A model generated the notes under the pieces. It was given only the letters and a program-made list of their open reading frames with translations. It was not told the DNA's origin and did not search any database. From Calothrix sp. 336/3 (GTDB lineage Bacteria; Cyanobacteriota; Cyanobacteriia; Cyanobacteriales; Nostocaceae): a stretch of DNA of 64,000 nucleotides. The translations under genes were made by a program, and so were the position numbers. Positions 36,172 to 45,819 of this stretch are shown piece by piece. Position 1 is the stretch's first letter. Each line of letters starts with the position of its first letter. The stretch spans positions 2,024,700 through 2,088,699 of the forward strand of contig NZ_CP011382.1 in NCBI RefSeq assembly GCF_000734895.2. Direction: 5' to 3'.

Positions 36172-37457
36172 GATATTTATTTGGTATAATGTGGAGAAAA
36201 TGTAAGATAATTAAAGTTAAATCTAGGAAACAGCAGGTTGGTTATTAGCAAAATTTATTGAAGTTTCAGTGATTTTATGTTGAATTTACCTGCTAATTCC
36301 TTTTATAGAACGAGAAAGTGTAAATGCTTCTAATACTTATGGTGAATTGATTGTAAGATTTGGAGCTAGTTTTAAATAAAAAAAGTTGCTATCAGTTCCT
36401 GCACATCTTCAATATCACCCAAAAAATCTTGCATAAAATTTTCAGTTTATATGTTAACTCATTGGTGAAACACACTACACTTTTTTCTTGTGTCCATGGG
36501 TGAAAACATAAACATAGCCAAGAAATAATTTGAATTTCGAGATAGTTATTGATTCTTGAGCAATAGTTATTGCAGGGCTATTTCCCCGATAAGCATACTT
36601 GATGTGTGAAACATCTTTCCTACTCCTTTTCATTCGATTTACTTCATGAGTTAAAACATTTACTCATTTATTAGCAAATAAGCAGGAGTAATTTCAATAG
36701 CTCAAACTTGAGTCACAACCAGCTTAATCGATGGATGCAAACATTTGTATAAAAAGATAGAGTAAGAATATGTAATAACTAAGTACAAAACAATAGATGA
36801 TAATCCCTACTACCTCCTATAAAAGCATTTCAAGACTAGAAGAATAAAGTTGATTTACTACAAACATTTTATTGAGTAAACTTTTAGACTTATTGTCTGC
36901 GAGTGTTTTCAGCTTTTATACACAGAGGTATGATTCATAGAATACTTATCTAAACTTCAGTAAAAAGATAGATTTATTGGGTATTTTTAGGTATTTTTAG
37001 AAATCCACTTTTTTTATCAATAAAAATATATGATAGTAACGGATAAAACGAATTACATTTTTCAATGAAAAATCTCTAAAAAAATTCTGTTTTGCCCAAT
37101 ACTCACTCTTATTAGTAACAGAATGTAAAGCAAAATAATACAATGCTTGAGGAGGCAGGAGGACGAAGGCAGGAGGCAGGAGGTAATCCCCATAAATAAA
37201 TTTAGGGGATTCAATAAGGACGTAGTATTTCGAGACGCGCAGTGCTAGAAATACATATTTTTTCTTTTTTTCATAAATAAATTTAGGCGATGCACTGAGC
37301 TTGTCGAAGTGGGCTTTAAACCCTTTTGGCTGAGGGCAAAAATTATGTTTTCTTCCTTCTGCCTCCTGCCTCCTGCCCTCTGCCTTTCTTCGGTAATTGG
37401 AAAGAGAAGATATAGCTACTTTTTAACTACTACCAACAGCTTCAAAAATCATCAATC
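36172..37457. promoter_or_regulatory. 1.29-kb non-coding region between parM and mobV; centromere/oriT candidate
   Basis: AT-rich and without a plausible gene. It separates the divergent ParM-like and MobV relaxase genes, so it is the expected site of parC (next to parM) and oriT (next to the relaxase). Visible structure: ATGAGT/ACTCAT inverted repeat at 36646-36667, a tandem GGTATTTTTA pair at ~36979-37000, two copies of CATAAATAAATTTAGG (~37191 and ~37275), an inverted pair GTATTTC (37225-37231)/GAAATAC (37248-37254), and the foldback arms at 37150 and 37356. I see no clear iteron array. Confidence 0.45.
37150..37390. repeat. foldback element bounded by AGGAGGCAGGAGG repeats
   Basis: Left arm 37150-37184 (GGAGGCAGGAGGACGAAGGC ...) is complementary to right arm 37356-37390 (CTTCTGCCTCCTGCCTCCTG ...). 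About 170 bases lie between. It is directly upstream of the MobV gene and related in design to the element at 32732-32910. Confidence 0.55.
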
Positions 37458-39059
37458 ATGGCTTTTGCAATTTGTCGCATCCAGAAAATAAAATCCTGGG
37501 GAACTCTGAGTCGTAGCCAAGCACATACACTTCGACTGGTTGATACACCTAATGCCAACCCGGAAATCAAAAATTTAGAATTAATTGGAAATAATACAAA
37601 TCTTGGCTTAGAAACTTTAGTGCGGGAAAAAATCGGCTCTCAGAAAATTCGCTCTGACGCAGTGTTAGCAGTGGAAATGTTGTTGAGTGCGAGTCCAGAA
37701 TATTTTCGTCCCAATGCACCGCACGAAGGTGGGATTTATGAGCAACAGCGTTTAGATGATTTTGTTGATGCGGTTGTGAAATGGCTGAAAAAGTCTTGGG
37801 GCGATCGCATAGTTCAAGCAGAGTTACATCTAGATGAAATTACACCCCATATCCACGCTTATCTCGTACCTTTGGATGAACGGGGAAAACTCAATTGCAA
37901 AGCTCTGTTTGGGACTAGAGTGAAAATGTACGAGTTGCAGGATAGTTTTACTGCTGCTGTTGCACATTTGGGAATTGTCCGTGGTGTCAAGGGAAGTGTG
38001 GCAACCCACGAGAAAGTCAGAAAGTATTATTCTGCCGTTAACCAAAGTTCTCAGATTCTCGACTGGGAACGTTTGATTCCCCAACCTGAACCGCAAGAAA
38101 GCTGTGATAAATATAGACAAAGAGTAATTGAGCTATTGAATCCCCAGTTGGAGATAATCAATTGCCAACTTTCGGAGCGCGATCGCATCCTCCAGCAAAA
38201 AGCGGAGTGGAAAGAAACTGCGTCCAGAAGTGAAGAGTTGCGACAGAGACTAGAAAAGGAATTGAGGGTACTAAAGCTCGAACAGCAAAATTTACCATTG
38301 GAAGCGATCGCTTATGAACTTGAAATCAATCCCAACAAGCAATTTTATGGTGATGCACTTGACTTGGTGATGGGAATAAACAAGTGTAATTTCGATGATG
38401 CGGTGATTTGGTTGCGCGATCGCTTTGGCGAAACCCAGACGCTGCAAGCTGTTCATAATCATGCAATTACCCAAGCTGTAAAAATTATTCGGCAGAATTT
38501 GCCACAACCATTTATCCCACCTTCCAATTCCCCTTCCCATTGGCAAGAATTTGAGGATTATTTGAGACAGCAATATTTAATTCCATCTCAACTCTCACAG
38601 GCTTTACGAAAAAGAGATTTGATATATGCAGATGATGCTGGGAACGGAGTATTTATCGCTCGCAACCTAGATGGAGAAAGGACAGGAGCTTATTTATTAT
38701 TCGGAAAAGACAAAAAGCAATTTCAGATGTACCCAGAAAGCAGACGCTCAAAGGGTTGGTTCCATTTGAGTGTCGGAGGCACTAACACGAAATCACCACA
38801 AATTGCTATTTTAGTTTCTTCTCCCATCGATGCACTGCACGCAATCTCCCAAAACGCACCCCACCAGCAACGAACATTTTATCTCGTCTGGGATGACAAC
38901 CACGCACCGTTCCCCTTGGAACTGCTCAAAAAAATCCCCAAAGTCATCGTTGCAATTCCATCCGAACAAAGTTTTACTAAAGCCAAACAACTTCTACCCC
39001 ACGCAACCAAACAAGTTGTAGTATCTCCGCTCGACGCAAAGCAGTTTTCTGGAAGATGA
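37458..39059 (+). CDS. mobV: MobV-type (Mob/Pre) plasmid relaxase
   Basis: 533 residues starting MAFAICRIQKIK. The Mob_Pre domain covers ~1-215, with the metal site H124-x-D-E127-x-x-P-H131-x-H133 (HLDEITPHIH) and FGTRVKMYELQDSF downstream. Residues ~285-330 resemble the CHC2/DUF3991-like segment of primase-like tails (EAIAYELEINPN), and ~355-530 look TOPRIM-associated. MobV enzymes nick oriT and stay bound to the 5' end during transfer. The gene looks intact; oriT is expected just upstream. Not linked to the secretion operon, which lies 10 kb away. Confidence 0.85.
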   Translation: MAFAICRIQKIKSWGTLSRSQAHTLRLVDTPNANPEIKNLELIGNNTNLGLETLVREKIGSQKIRSDAVLAVEMLLSASPEYFRPNAPHEGGIYEQQRLDDFVDAVVKWLKKSWGDRIVQAELHLDEITPHIHAYLVPLDERGKLNCKALFGTRVKMYELQDSFTAAVAHLGIVRGVKGSVATHEKVRKYYSAVNQSSQILDWERLIPQPEPQESCDKYRQRVIELLNPQLEIINCQLSERDRILQQKAEWKETASRSEELRQRLEKELRVLKLEQQNLPLEAIAYELEINPNKQFYGDALDLVMGINKCNFDDAVIWLRDRFGETQTLQAVHNHAITQAVKIIRQNLPQPFIPPSNSPSHWQEFEDYLRQQYLIPSQLSQALRKRDLIYADDAGNGVFIARNLDGERTGAYLLFGKDKKQFQMYPESRRSKGWFHLSVGGTNTKSPQIAILVSSPIDALHAISQNAPHQQRTFYLVWDDNHAPFPLELLKKIPKVIVAIPSEQSFTKAKQLLPHATKQVVVSPLDAKQFSGR

Positions 39060-39626
39060 CGCTTAGATACAGCTACTTGATTGATAATTGCTGCCTCGCA
39101 ATCAAAAACTTGGAAATCTCGCAAAATTCAGTATGTAAAGTCAATAAATTGACCATCTACCGATTTCTATTCTCCGATAAAAAGTCTCTTAAAATTGGTG
39201 AAAAGTAGTGACTATAGGGAAATAAAGACAGTTAAGTTGGTTTTTACCTAGCCTTTCACGCTTCAAATAGACGTTTTCAGTTAGCAACTAACAGCATATT
39301 TGCTGTAGTAGAATCAATAACATCCAAATACTAGGCAATTTTTCTCAGTATATACTTTTAAGTAATAGAAAAATTAATGTAAATAAAGCTTCTCGTATTT
39401 ATCCCAATTTATTTTATTTTCCAGGAATAAATTAATCTTGCTCCACAGCATTCGCTACGTAAATTGATTTTTAAGCTAGGATTAACTAGCTTAAAGCAAT
39501 TTTAATGTTTGTATAAACTTTGTCTGATGATTCATTATCATTGCAGCAATTTTTGGGTGTCATCTATCACTTCATTGTTCGGGTGTCCGTTCCCTATTGT
39601 TGACCCAAGTTGTAAGTTGGTGCTTT
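39060..39626. other. 0.57-kb non-coding stretch
   Basis: No plausible gene. AT-rich, with one strong hairpin (39470-39495). A frame extending the next gene upstream to 39597 lacks a ribosome site. Confidence 0.5.
39470..39495. other. 10-bp-stem hairpin upstream of the 269-aa gene
   Basis: TTTAAGCTAG (39470-39479) pairs perfectly with CTAGCTTAAA (39486-39495) around GATTAA. No T-tract, so it is more likely an operator or a structural element than a terminator. Confidence 0.4.
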
Positions 39627-40433
39627 ATGAAGCAATCAAAAAACATAAAAACCGACCCAAAACCCATCAGATATCCCAAAGTTACCTATTCCCATTGGCA
39701 GTTTTCCGGCAAGATTTGGAGGACTTACCAATTACCAGATGGACCAAAATTGATGAGCGCTCGCCAAATGGCATTGTTGGTTGGTCGGTCGAAGAAAGCT
39801 GTGCAAAAATTTATTGAATCGCGTCGCTTGGAAACCCATATTGTTCGAGTTGGTAATGGCAGATTAATGAGAGTTTATCCCCTCTCAGTCGCGGCAATCT
39901 ACCTATCTACTCTTCTGAGAGAAGGTCATTTGCAGAAGCATCGTTTCAACATTTCTCGTGATGATTGGTATTGCATAATTAAAGCCTTATCCGATAGTGA
40001 ATCCGAATCAAATCCTATTCTCAATTGCTATTTTTTTACTGGTAATTATCTGGTCGAATCTGGCGAACCGCTTCAGGTTAGATTTGATGCAAATATTAGT
40101 TTGCAGGTTTTAGTTTTACATTCTGGAGAATATCGCATCGATTATCGGGAAGGACTTAGGTGTATCAATCGAAGTGTAGATTGGTTTATTCATGACTCAC
40201 CGAAGAAGGCAAAATCTTTGGCGAATTTAAGACTTTCTAGGGATATCGTTGAGTGTAGAGTCAGAATCCACGAAGAATTTCAAAGTATGTATGCACTGTC
40301 ACTACAAGATTGGTTGTCGATATGGGGATATTTTGCCAAAAAGGGAAATCGAAAAGCGATCGCTATTCTCAATGCTTGTGCGAGGGAAGGGATTGAAGCA
40401 CTGATTACTAGGGCTATTTCTGAAAACAAGTAG
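39627..40433 (+). CDS. hypothetical protein with helix-turn-helix-like segment, 268 aa
   Basis: Start placed at ATG 39627 (MKQSKNIKTD). Residues ~40-85 (LMSARQMALLVGRSKKAVQKFI) look like an excisionase/HTH-type DNA-binding helix pair. The rest is mixed alpha/beta, ending in repeated helices (LSLQDWLSIWGYFAKKGNRKAI). It may be a plasmid regulatory protein; I know no characterised homologue. Confidence 0.55.
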   Translation: MKQSKNIKTDPKPIRYPKVTYSHWQFSGKIWRTYQLPDGPKLMSARQMALLVGRSKKAVQKFIESRRLETHIVRVGNGRLMRVYPLSVAAIYLSTLLREGHLQKHRFNISRDDWYCIIKALSDSESESNPILNCYFFTGNYLVESGEPLQVRFDANISLQVLVLHSGEYRIDYREGLRCINRSVDWFIHDSPKKAKSLANLRLSRDIVECRVRIHEEFQSMYALSLQDWLSIWGYFAKKGNRKAIAILNACAREGIEALITRAISENK

Positions 40434-40435
40434 CT

Positions 40436-40618
40436 GAGGAATCGTCACTATTGCTGTTGACAGCAAAGCGATCGCCAAAACTGCAATCCATACCACCGCT
40501 TGGCTGGTCACTAGCAAACCGTAAAGAATAGTCGCACTTGATGCAAATATCGATGCGATCGCGAAATAAGCCAAAGTTGAAAAAGGGAATTTGGAAGATT
40601 TGACCGCACTGAATCCGT
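40436..40618 (-). pseudogene. possible membrane-protein fragment
   Basis: An open frame without ATG encodes two hydrophobic helices (LAYFAIASIFASSATILYGL and VVWIAVLAIALLSTAIV), then runs into the 3' end of the 268-aa gene on the other strand. It could be the remnant of a membrane protein gene cut at this boundary. Weakly supported. Confidence 0.25.
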
Positions 40619-40658
40619 ATTAAGCGTCATTTTAGATAAATTCCTCTTTCAAATATTC

Positions 40659-41120
40659 CTAATCCTCATTTTGAAGCTGTGGGTCATCTTCTGGTGGATG
40701 CCAACCGCCTTTTACCCAAAGCCGACGCGCTTTTACAATTGAACCATCGTTATGGCGATCGTCATTCAAATCCAAGCGACTGCAAGTAGCTCTCCCCGTT
40801 TCAGTGACACCAATAATCCTCAAACTATCTGCCGACCAGATAAAATGGTCTGACCATTTTTGTTTGCGGGGATTAAAAATAGGGATATTTTTCCCAGTTT
40901 CTGGGTCGATACCAGTCGTAAAATTGTAGCGATAGCCGTTACAACGCTGACACGCTAACGCTAAATTATCAGGCTCATCCGATGAATTCGGAAACGATTG
41001 GGGAATAATGTGGTCGATCGCGAACAAAGCCGCACTTGCTTCTTCCAAAGCGTGGCAATATTCACATAGGTACTTCGCCCTTTCCCTAACTAACTTTCTG
41101 GTTGCATCATTAACAGTCAT
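40659..41120 (-). CDS. HNH endonuclease-like protein
   Basis: 153 residues with a zinc-type HNH core: CEYC (19-22), IDHIIPQS (35-42), LALACQRCNGYR (53-64). The DH and the N of CQRCN give the metal-dependent nuclease site. Such small HNH proteins are common in cyanobacteria and their targets are unknown. Overlaps the end of the upstream 79-aa gene by 4 bases. Confidence 0.8.
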   Translation of the reverse strand: MTVNDATRKLVRERAKYLCEYCHALEEASAALFAIDHIIPQSFPNSSDEPDNLALACQRCNGYRYNFTTGIDPETGKNIPIFNPRKQKWSDHFIWSADSLRIIGVTETGRATCSRLDLNDDRHNDGSIVKARRLWVKGGWHPPEDDPQLQNED

Positions 41121-41356
41121 GATTGGGCAATAACTTTGGCGTTGAGCAAAGTAAAAATACGATCGAGTTCCAATATTCCCGCTAACTCAGCTTCCTCTTC
41201 CTGGGTGAGCATCTCGGTTTTTTTATTCTCGTTCAGGCGATCGAGCCGTGCTTGTAGGTCTGGGGTAAATTTGAATAAATATAAATCTCTAACTTTACTA
41301 ATTTGGATGCCAGATTCTACCCAGGATGAGGGTTGAACCATCATTTGAGTAATCAT
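41117..41356 (-). CDS. small acidic partner of the HNH gene, 79 aa
   Basis: Helical, acidic protein (LQARLDRLNENKKTEMLTQEEEAELAGILELDRIF) translated just before the HNH gene with ATGA overlap. The constant pairing of such short proteins with HNH genes suggests a regulator or inhibitor, but this is inference. Confidence 0.6.
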   Translation of the reverse strand: MITQMMVQPSSWVESGIQISKVRDLYLFKFTPDLQARLDRLNENKKTEMLTQEEEAELAGILELDRIFTLLNAKVIAQS

Positions 41357-41440
41357 GGTAGTTAAGGATTAAGTTTATATGGTCGTATTTTAGCAACGAA
41401 TATTGCCGAGCGGTTTGTTTTTGCTATTTCAGGAGTCAGG

Positions 41441-42229
41441 ATGACACTCTACGATCGAATTGGGGAAAATTACACTCAAACCAGAAAATGCGACTACCGT
41501 ATCGCAGATAAAATACTGGAAATTTTGTCATTTTGCCAAGCTACCACAATTGTCGATATTGGTGCGGGTACAGGTTCCTACGCCCTTTACCTTGCCGAAC
41601 GTGATTGTAATGTTTTCGCTGTCGAACCATCGGCAACAATGCGAAGCCAAGCAATTTCCCATCCCAGGATTAAATGGATTGACGGATATGCGGAGAAGTT
41701 ACCATTATCAGATCGGGCTGTAAATGCAGCCATTGTGATTTTAGCTTTCCACCACTTTCAAGATTATCGTCAAGCATTGCGGGAAATGGTTCGAGTTGTA
41801 GGTGACGGTCAAATAATTTTGTTTACCTACGATCCAGCGATGATTTCTCGTTTTTGGTTGTCAGAATATTTTCCTACGCTCGTCGAAGATGTTGAATCTA
41901 CATTTGTGCCAATTCCCCAATTAACCCAGGAGATGGAAAGGATTTGCGATAGTGCGGTTAACCTAATCCCCTTCGAGTTACCGCAAGATTTATCCGATTC
42001 GTTTGCCGCAGTTGGTTGGTCGCGACCGGAATTATATTTGGAAAATGGGATTCGCAGTGGTATTTCCTCATTTGCCAAGATGAACAAAAAGGAATTAGAA
42101 ACAGGTTTATCCAAGCTGCGGGATGATTTAATTACAGGGATGTGGGAGCAGAAATACGGCTATTTGCGCCAGTTAGGGCAGTATGATGTCGGATATCGCT
42201 TTATTCACACTTCGATTTCTATCAGTTGA
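41441..42229 (+). CDS. class I SAM-dependent methyltransferase
   Basis: 262 residues. Motif I VDIGAGTGSY at 38-47, an acidic end of strand 2 (FAVEPS), and motif with AFHHFQD (residues ~107-113), typical of the Methyltransf_11 group that acts on small molecules. CAGGAG lies just before the ATG. Substrate unknown. It is 6 bases upstream of a Crp-like gene and likely co-transcribed. Confidence 0.8.
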   Translation: MTLYDRIGENYTQTRKCDYRIADKILEILSFCQATTIVDIGAGTGSYALYLAERDCNVFAVEPSATMRSQAISHPRIKWIDGYAEKLPLSDRAVNAAIVILAFHHFQDYRQALREMVRVVGDGQIILFTYDPAMISRFWLSEYFPTLVEDVESTFVPIPQLTQEMERICDSAVNLIPFELPQDLSDSFAAVGWSRPELYLENGIRSGISSFAKMNKKELETGLSKLRDDLITGMWEQKYGYLRQLGQYDVGYRFIHTSISIS

Positions 42230-42235
42230 GCAGAC

Positions 42236-42829
42236 ATGGGAATGTACGAAACCTTAGATGCATTTGTTAGGCGGATTTTTCCCCAATTTCAACTAGACTA
42301 TCGGCAACTTCAACCTTTTTTAGAAACAAGGAAATTGGAAAAGGGAGAATTTGTTGTTAGAGAAGGTGATATTTGTGATTTTGTTGGTTTGACAATTAAA
42401 GGCTGTTTGAGAACCTTTTTTCTGAAAGATAACAAAGAACTTACACTGTTTTTTCAACCAGAAGGGTTGACATTTGGTGACTATGAAAGCTGGCAACGTC
42501 AACAACCAGCTTGTTTTTCCTGCCAAGCCATCGAAAATTCCCAGGTATTACTTATTAAAGAAAAAGCACTGGCTGTTTTGGAAAATTTACCAGACGGTCA
42601 GAAATTTTTGCGACTAATCGTCGAGGATTTAGCATTTCAATTACGCGATCGCTTAATGTCCCTATATCGAGATTCTTCCGAACAGCGTTATCTTCATTTT
42701 CTGCAAACCGAACCAAATTTATTACAGCGCATTCCCCAACATTATTTAGCCTCCCATCTGGGTATCGAGCCGGAATCCCTCAGTCGCTTGAAGCGTCGAG
42801 TCCACGAGCGGAGTAAATTCAGCGATTGA
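42236..42829 (+). CDS. Crp/Fnr-family regulator (cyclic-nucleotide-binding-like)
   Basis: 197 residues with a cNMP-binding jelly roll (LEKGEFVVREGDICDFVGLTIKG) and a C-terminal winged helix (HYLASHLGIEPESLSRLKRRV). The PR-x-x-R-S cAMP pocket residues are not apparent, so it may not bind cAMP. Adjacent to the methyltransferase gene and possibly its regulator. Confidence 0.8.
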   Translation: MGMYETLDAFVRRIFPQFQLDYRQLQPFLETRKLEKGEFVVREGDICDFVGLTIKGCLRTFFLKDNKELTLFFQPEGLTFGDYESWQRQQPACFSCQAIENSQVLLIKEKALAVLENLPDGQKFLRLIVEDLAFQLRDRLMSLYRDSSEQRYLHFLQTEPNLLQRIPQHYLASHLGIEPESLSRLKRRVHERSKFSD

Positions 42830-42913
42830 GTTAACCTAAGTCAATGCAATTTACGGGGTAAGCAATGTATAGTCGCAACAAGATATTTCAGTTACATGAC
42901 ATTGTAGACAATT

Positions 42914-43348
42914 ATGCTATCGGAACAGAATTTAGGGGAAAATCAATTAGCAAAAAATAAAGCATTAATCCTCAAATTTTATGAAACCTTCGATCGACAA
43001 GATATCGAAGCTGCAAGAGAATTGATGTCATCCGATATTGTTGGTCGAGGGTTGGATGGAAGTTCTCTCCAAGGGAAGGATGACTTTATCAAGTATGGAA
43101 TGACAATGTTTATCGCCTTTCCAGACGGTCGTCATGTATTTGAGGAAGCGATCGCCGAAGCCAATAAGATTGTCACCCGTGGTATTTTTAGCGGGACTCA
43201 TCAAGGGGAATTAATGGGGATTCCCCCCACAGGAAAGCCAGTCAATTTTTCTGTCGTTCATATCGATCGCGTTATCGACGGCAAAATTGTCGAGCATTGG
43301 GGTCAAGGTGATACTTTCGCAATGATGAAACAATTAGGTATTGCGTGA
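42914..43348 (+). CDS. SnoaL-like ester cyclase family protein
   Basis: 144 residues of the NTF2/SnoaL fold: NKALILKFYETFDRQD at the N-terminus, GTHQGELMGIPPTGKPV, and DRVIDGKIVEHWGQGD. SnoaL proteins cyclise polyketides, but bacterial homologues mostly have unknown small-molecule roles. Third gene of a probable plus-strand unit. Confidence 0.8.
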   Translation: MLSEQNLGENQLAKNKALILKFYETFDRQDIEAARELMSSDIVGRGLDGSSLQGKDDFIKYGMTMFIAFPDGRHVFEEAIAEANKIVTRGIFSGTHQGELMGIPPTGKPVNFSVVHIDRVIDGKIVEHWGQGDTFAMMKQLGIA

Positions 43349-43518
43349 CATGATTAACTCTATTTAGCAGGTATTTGGTTGATTATGTCGATAATTTCTT
43401 GTGGGGTTTTTGTGCGTTCACGTAGTGGCTCCTTCGGTTTTAGCTGTCCCTGCTACAGAAACATTTAATTTGTAGGTAGGCTAGTTTTGTGCAAGTAGTT
43501 ACGTAGAAAGAGATTTCT

Positions 43519-45816
43519 ATGAGTATTGATGCCAATAACGATCGCACCGCTTCAAGCTCCGTTTACTTGGAACTATCGGAGGGTTCGTCCCACAAATTTT
43601 ATGAAGTGATTGTGAATGGTGTAGAGGTAACGATTCGCTATGGTCGCATTGGCACAGCGGGACAATCTTCTAGTAAAACCTATGCTACGCCTGAGCAAGC
43701 CCAAGCGGATGCCACCAAAAAAATTAACGAAAAGCAGCGAAAAGGCTACATCCAAAGGTCTTCTGGTGAGACCTTAGCAACACCTGTCGATCGCCCAACT
43801 GAGAGTTTGTCAACGGTGGAGACAGAAAATAGCGTCAGTTCTCGCTCCATTAATTTGGCGACGTTGCTTGTCGGAATGGAGTCAGGGTTGAACGTTTTAA
43901 GGATTCCTCTAGGGCGATCGCTGGTGGCCATAGAAATCACAGTAGTCTGCGACTCCTCAACCGTGAGACGCAACGCCTCAAATTCTGGCAATGTCATCTA
44001 CCCTGCCTTTATGCTCAACCTGGGTGTGGGCAACGACATCGCCTATCACATGGGTGTTCGTCCTTTGCAGGGGCAAGTTGTTCAGAATACCTGTGTGGCT
44101 GGCGGATGGGGATTGGAAGAAAACCGACCGATTCCGGCTGAGTTTCTCTCTGATCAGCCCTTCACCCTGAGAGTTGCCCTTGAGCAAACGGTGGTGGTGT
44201 CTCTCAATGGTCAGGTGTTCAGTCGCTTTGCCCATCGCCTGCCCGCAACACAGATTGATGCGGTGCATTTTGTCTATCCGCCCGGAAATTTGCAGGTGCA
44301 ATCGGTGCAGGTGGTTGAGCGGACGGATGGGGAGATAGACGTTCCCGCCGATGTGCCATCTGAATCACCCACAGAAAATCATCCCTTGAGTCCTGAGATC
44401 GCCCCTCCCGCACCGCAACCTTCTCCGCCAAGCCTACTCAGACCCCCTACAATTGAACTGCTCAATCAGGCTATTTCTGGGCAGCGCCCACTCCCAGCGA
44501 TCGCCAGAACCGATCTCAGCCACGGCAAATATCCCCTTGGTTTCACGCTGCGCGAAAATCAGTCTTGCTCGTTGCACATTCCCCTGCTGCGATCGCTCGT
44601 TTGTCTAGAAATCGTAGCCACCTTTCATCGCTCAACGACTAGCTGCTTGACGTTCCGGTTCTGTGTTCAAGAAACAGTAACCTATAGTTTCGATTTTTAT
44701 CCGCACACCGCCCAACTCGCTGTGGGTCAACTGTTTCACCTGGTGTTGGTGCTGACTTCGCAACAAACCATGAGCGTGTATGTGAACAACCAACTGCTCC
44801 CTGACACTCCCCAACACACCCTATCAGAGCCATTGGACGAGTTGGTGCTAGGGTATGACGCATCCGCAGTGGAGTTGCAAATGCTAAGGGTGTTTGAACC
44901 ACAAAGAACTGAAGCTCCTGATCCAGCTATCAATCGGGCGATCGCCTTACCGCCACCTGTCCCAACGACTGTCTCAGCCCCGGATACTTCACCAGAAACG
45001 ATGGATGCTCCTCCCTTTCTGCGGGATTTGCCAGCCCAGTTTGAGCCATTGCGATCGCTCCTAGCAGCCAATCTGGTTCCCTACATCAAAATTCAGGCTG
45101 GGACAGAAGTGGGCAGCCTCGATTGGCTCAACGGCGGCACTGGCGACCCGCTCACCGTCTGGCAAAGTAAGATTGGTGGCAATCCCTATTTCCCCAAAGA
45201 TCGGGAGTATCCCACCGAGTCGGATACGGGTAAAGCCATGCCACTGCTGCTGCAAATCAATTGTGCAGATGTCCCACCGATTGCCGGATTTGATTTTCCT
45301 CAACAGGGTATGCTGCAATTTTATCTGGGGTTTGAACCGGCTGAAGCCAGTGGTACATCGGGGAAATATCGAGTTCTCTATTTTCCAGAACTATCGACTG
45401 ATGTCCAAGACTTAATCACAGATTTCAGTTTCCTCGAAATAGACAACACCATCCAGGAGCTTTACCCGGAGGTGTACTCTATCACATTTGCCGTCAGTCA
45501 TGACTTATTTGGGGAATCGCGACCTGTTGAAGCGATGGATCTGCCTGAAGAACTGCAAGAACTGGGGGCAGTATTCGACGAATGGTTGGGGGATTATCTG
45601 CATGAAACCGAAACCCGGATCAGAGGGTCAAAACTGGGGGGGTATGTGGACTTGCATTCCGATACGGATGAAATTGCTGAATCCGCCAATGGCAGATTAC
45701 TGCTGGAACTGGTGCATCCGTCTTGCTGCGACGATTCTTTTCTGTTTTTCATCCCCGACGATCAACTGCGCGATCGCGATTTTAGCCAAGTCGAGTTTTA
45801 TTTCGTGTGTGATTAA
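43519..45816 (+). CDS. WGR domain - galectin-like repeats - DUF1963 fusion protein
   Basis: 765 residues. Residues ~14-85 are a WGR domain (YEVIVNGVEVTIRYGRIGTAGQ), seen in poly-ADP-ribose polymerases and bacterial DNA-binding proteins. Two similar beta-rich modules follow (~115-260 and ~320-480; LGRSLVAIEIT and LLRSLVCLEIV), with the pattern of galectin/jelly-roll domains. The C-terminal ~250 residues are DUF1963/YwqG (KIGGNPYFPKDREYP, LLLQINCADVP, GMLQFYLG). Pro-rich linkers separate the parts. Higher GC than its neighbours. No enzymatic site assigned. Confidence 0.75.
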   Translation: MSIDANNDRTASSSVYLELSEGSSHKFYEVIVNGVEVTIRYGRIGTAGQSSSKTYATPEQAQADATKKINEKQRKGYIQRSSGETLATPVDRPTESLSTVETENSVSSRSINLATLLVGMESGLNVLRIPLGRSLVAIEITVVCDSSTVRRNASNSGNVIYPAFMLNLGVGNDIAYHMGVRPLQGQVVQNTCVAGGWGLEENRPIPAEFLSDQPFTLRVALEQTVVVSLNGQVFSRFAHRLPATQIDAVHFVYPPGNLQVQSVQVVERTDGEIDVPADVPSESPTENHPLSPEIAPPAPQPSPPSLLRPPTIELLNQAISGQRPLPAIARTDLSHGKYPLGFTLRENQSCSLHIPLLRSLVCLEIVATFHRSTTSCLTFRFCVQETVTYSFDFYPHTAQLAVGQLFHLVLVLTSQQTMSVYVNNQLLPDTPQHTLSEPLDELVLGYDASAVELQMLRVFEPQRTEAPDPAINRAIALPPPVPTTVSAPDTSPETMDAPPFLRDLPAQFEPLRSLLAANLVPYIKIQAGTEVGSLDWLNGGTGDPLTVWQSKIGGNPYFPKDREYPTESDTGKAMPLLLQINCADVPPIAGFDFPQQGMLQFYLGFEPAEASGTSGKYRVLYFPELSTDVQDLITDFSFLEIDNTIQELYPEVYSITFAVSHDLFGESRPVEAMDLPEELQELGAVFDEWLGDYLHETETRIRGSKLGGYVDLHSDTDEIAESANGRLLLELVHPSCCDDSFLFFIPDDQLRDRDFSQVEFYFVCD

Positions 45817-45819
45817 CCG

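Noticed and set aside
36172..37457. Iteron-type origin or CRISPR array in the long non-coding region
   Set aside because: Repeats are short, few and irregular; there is no regular repeat-spacer pattern and no run of three or more equal iterons.
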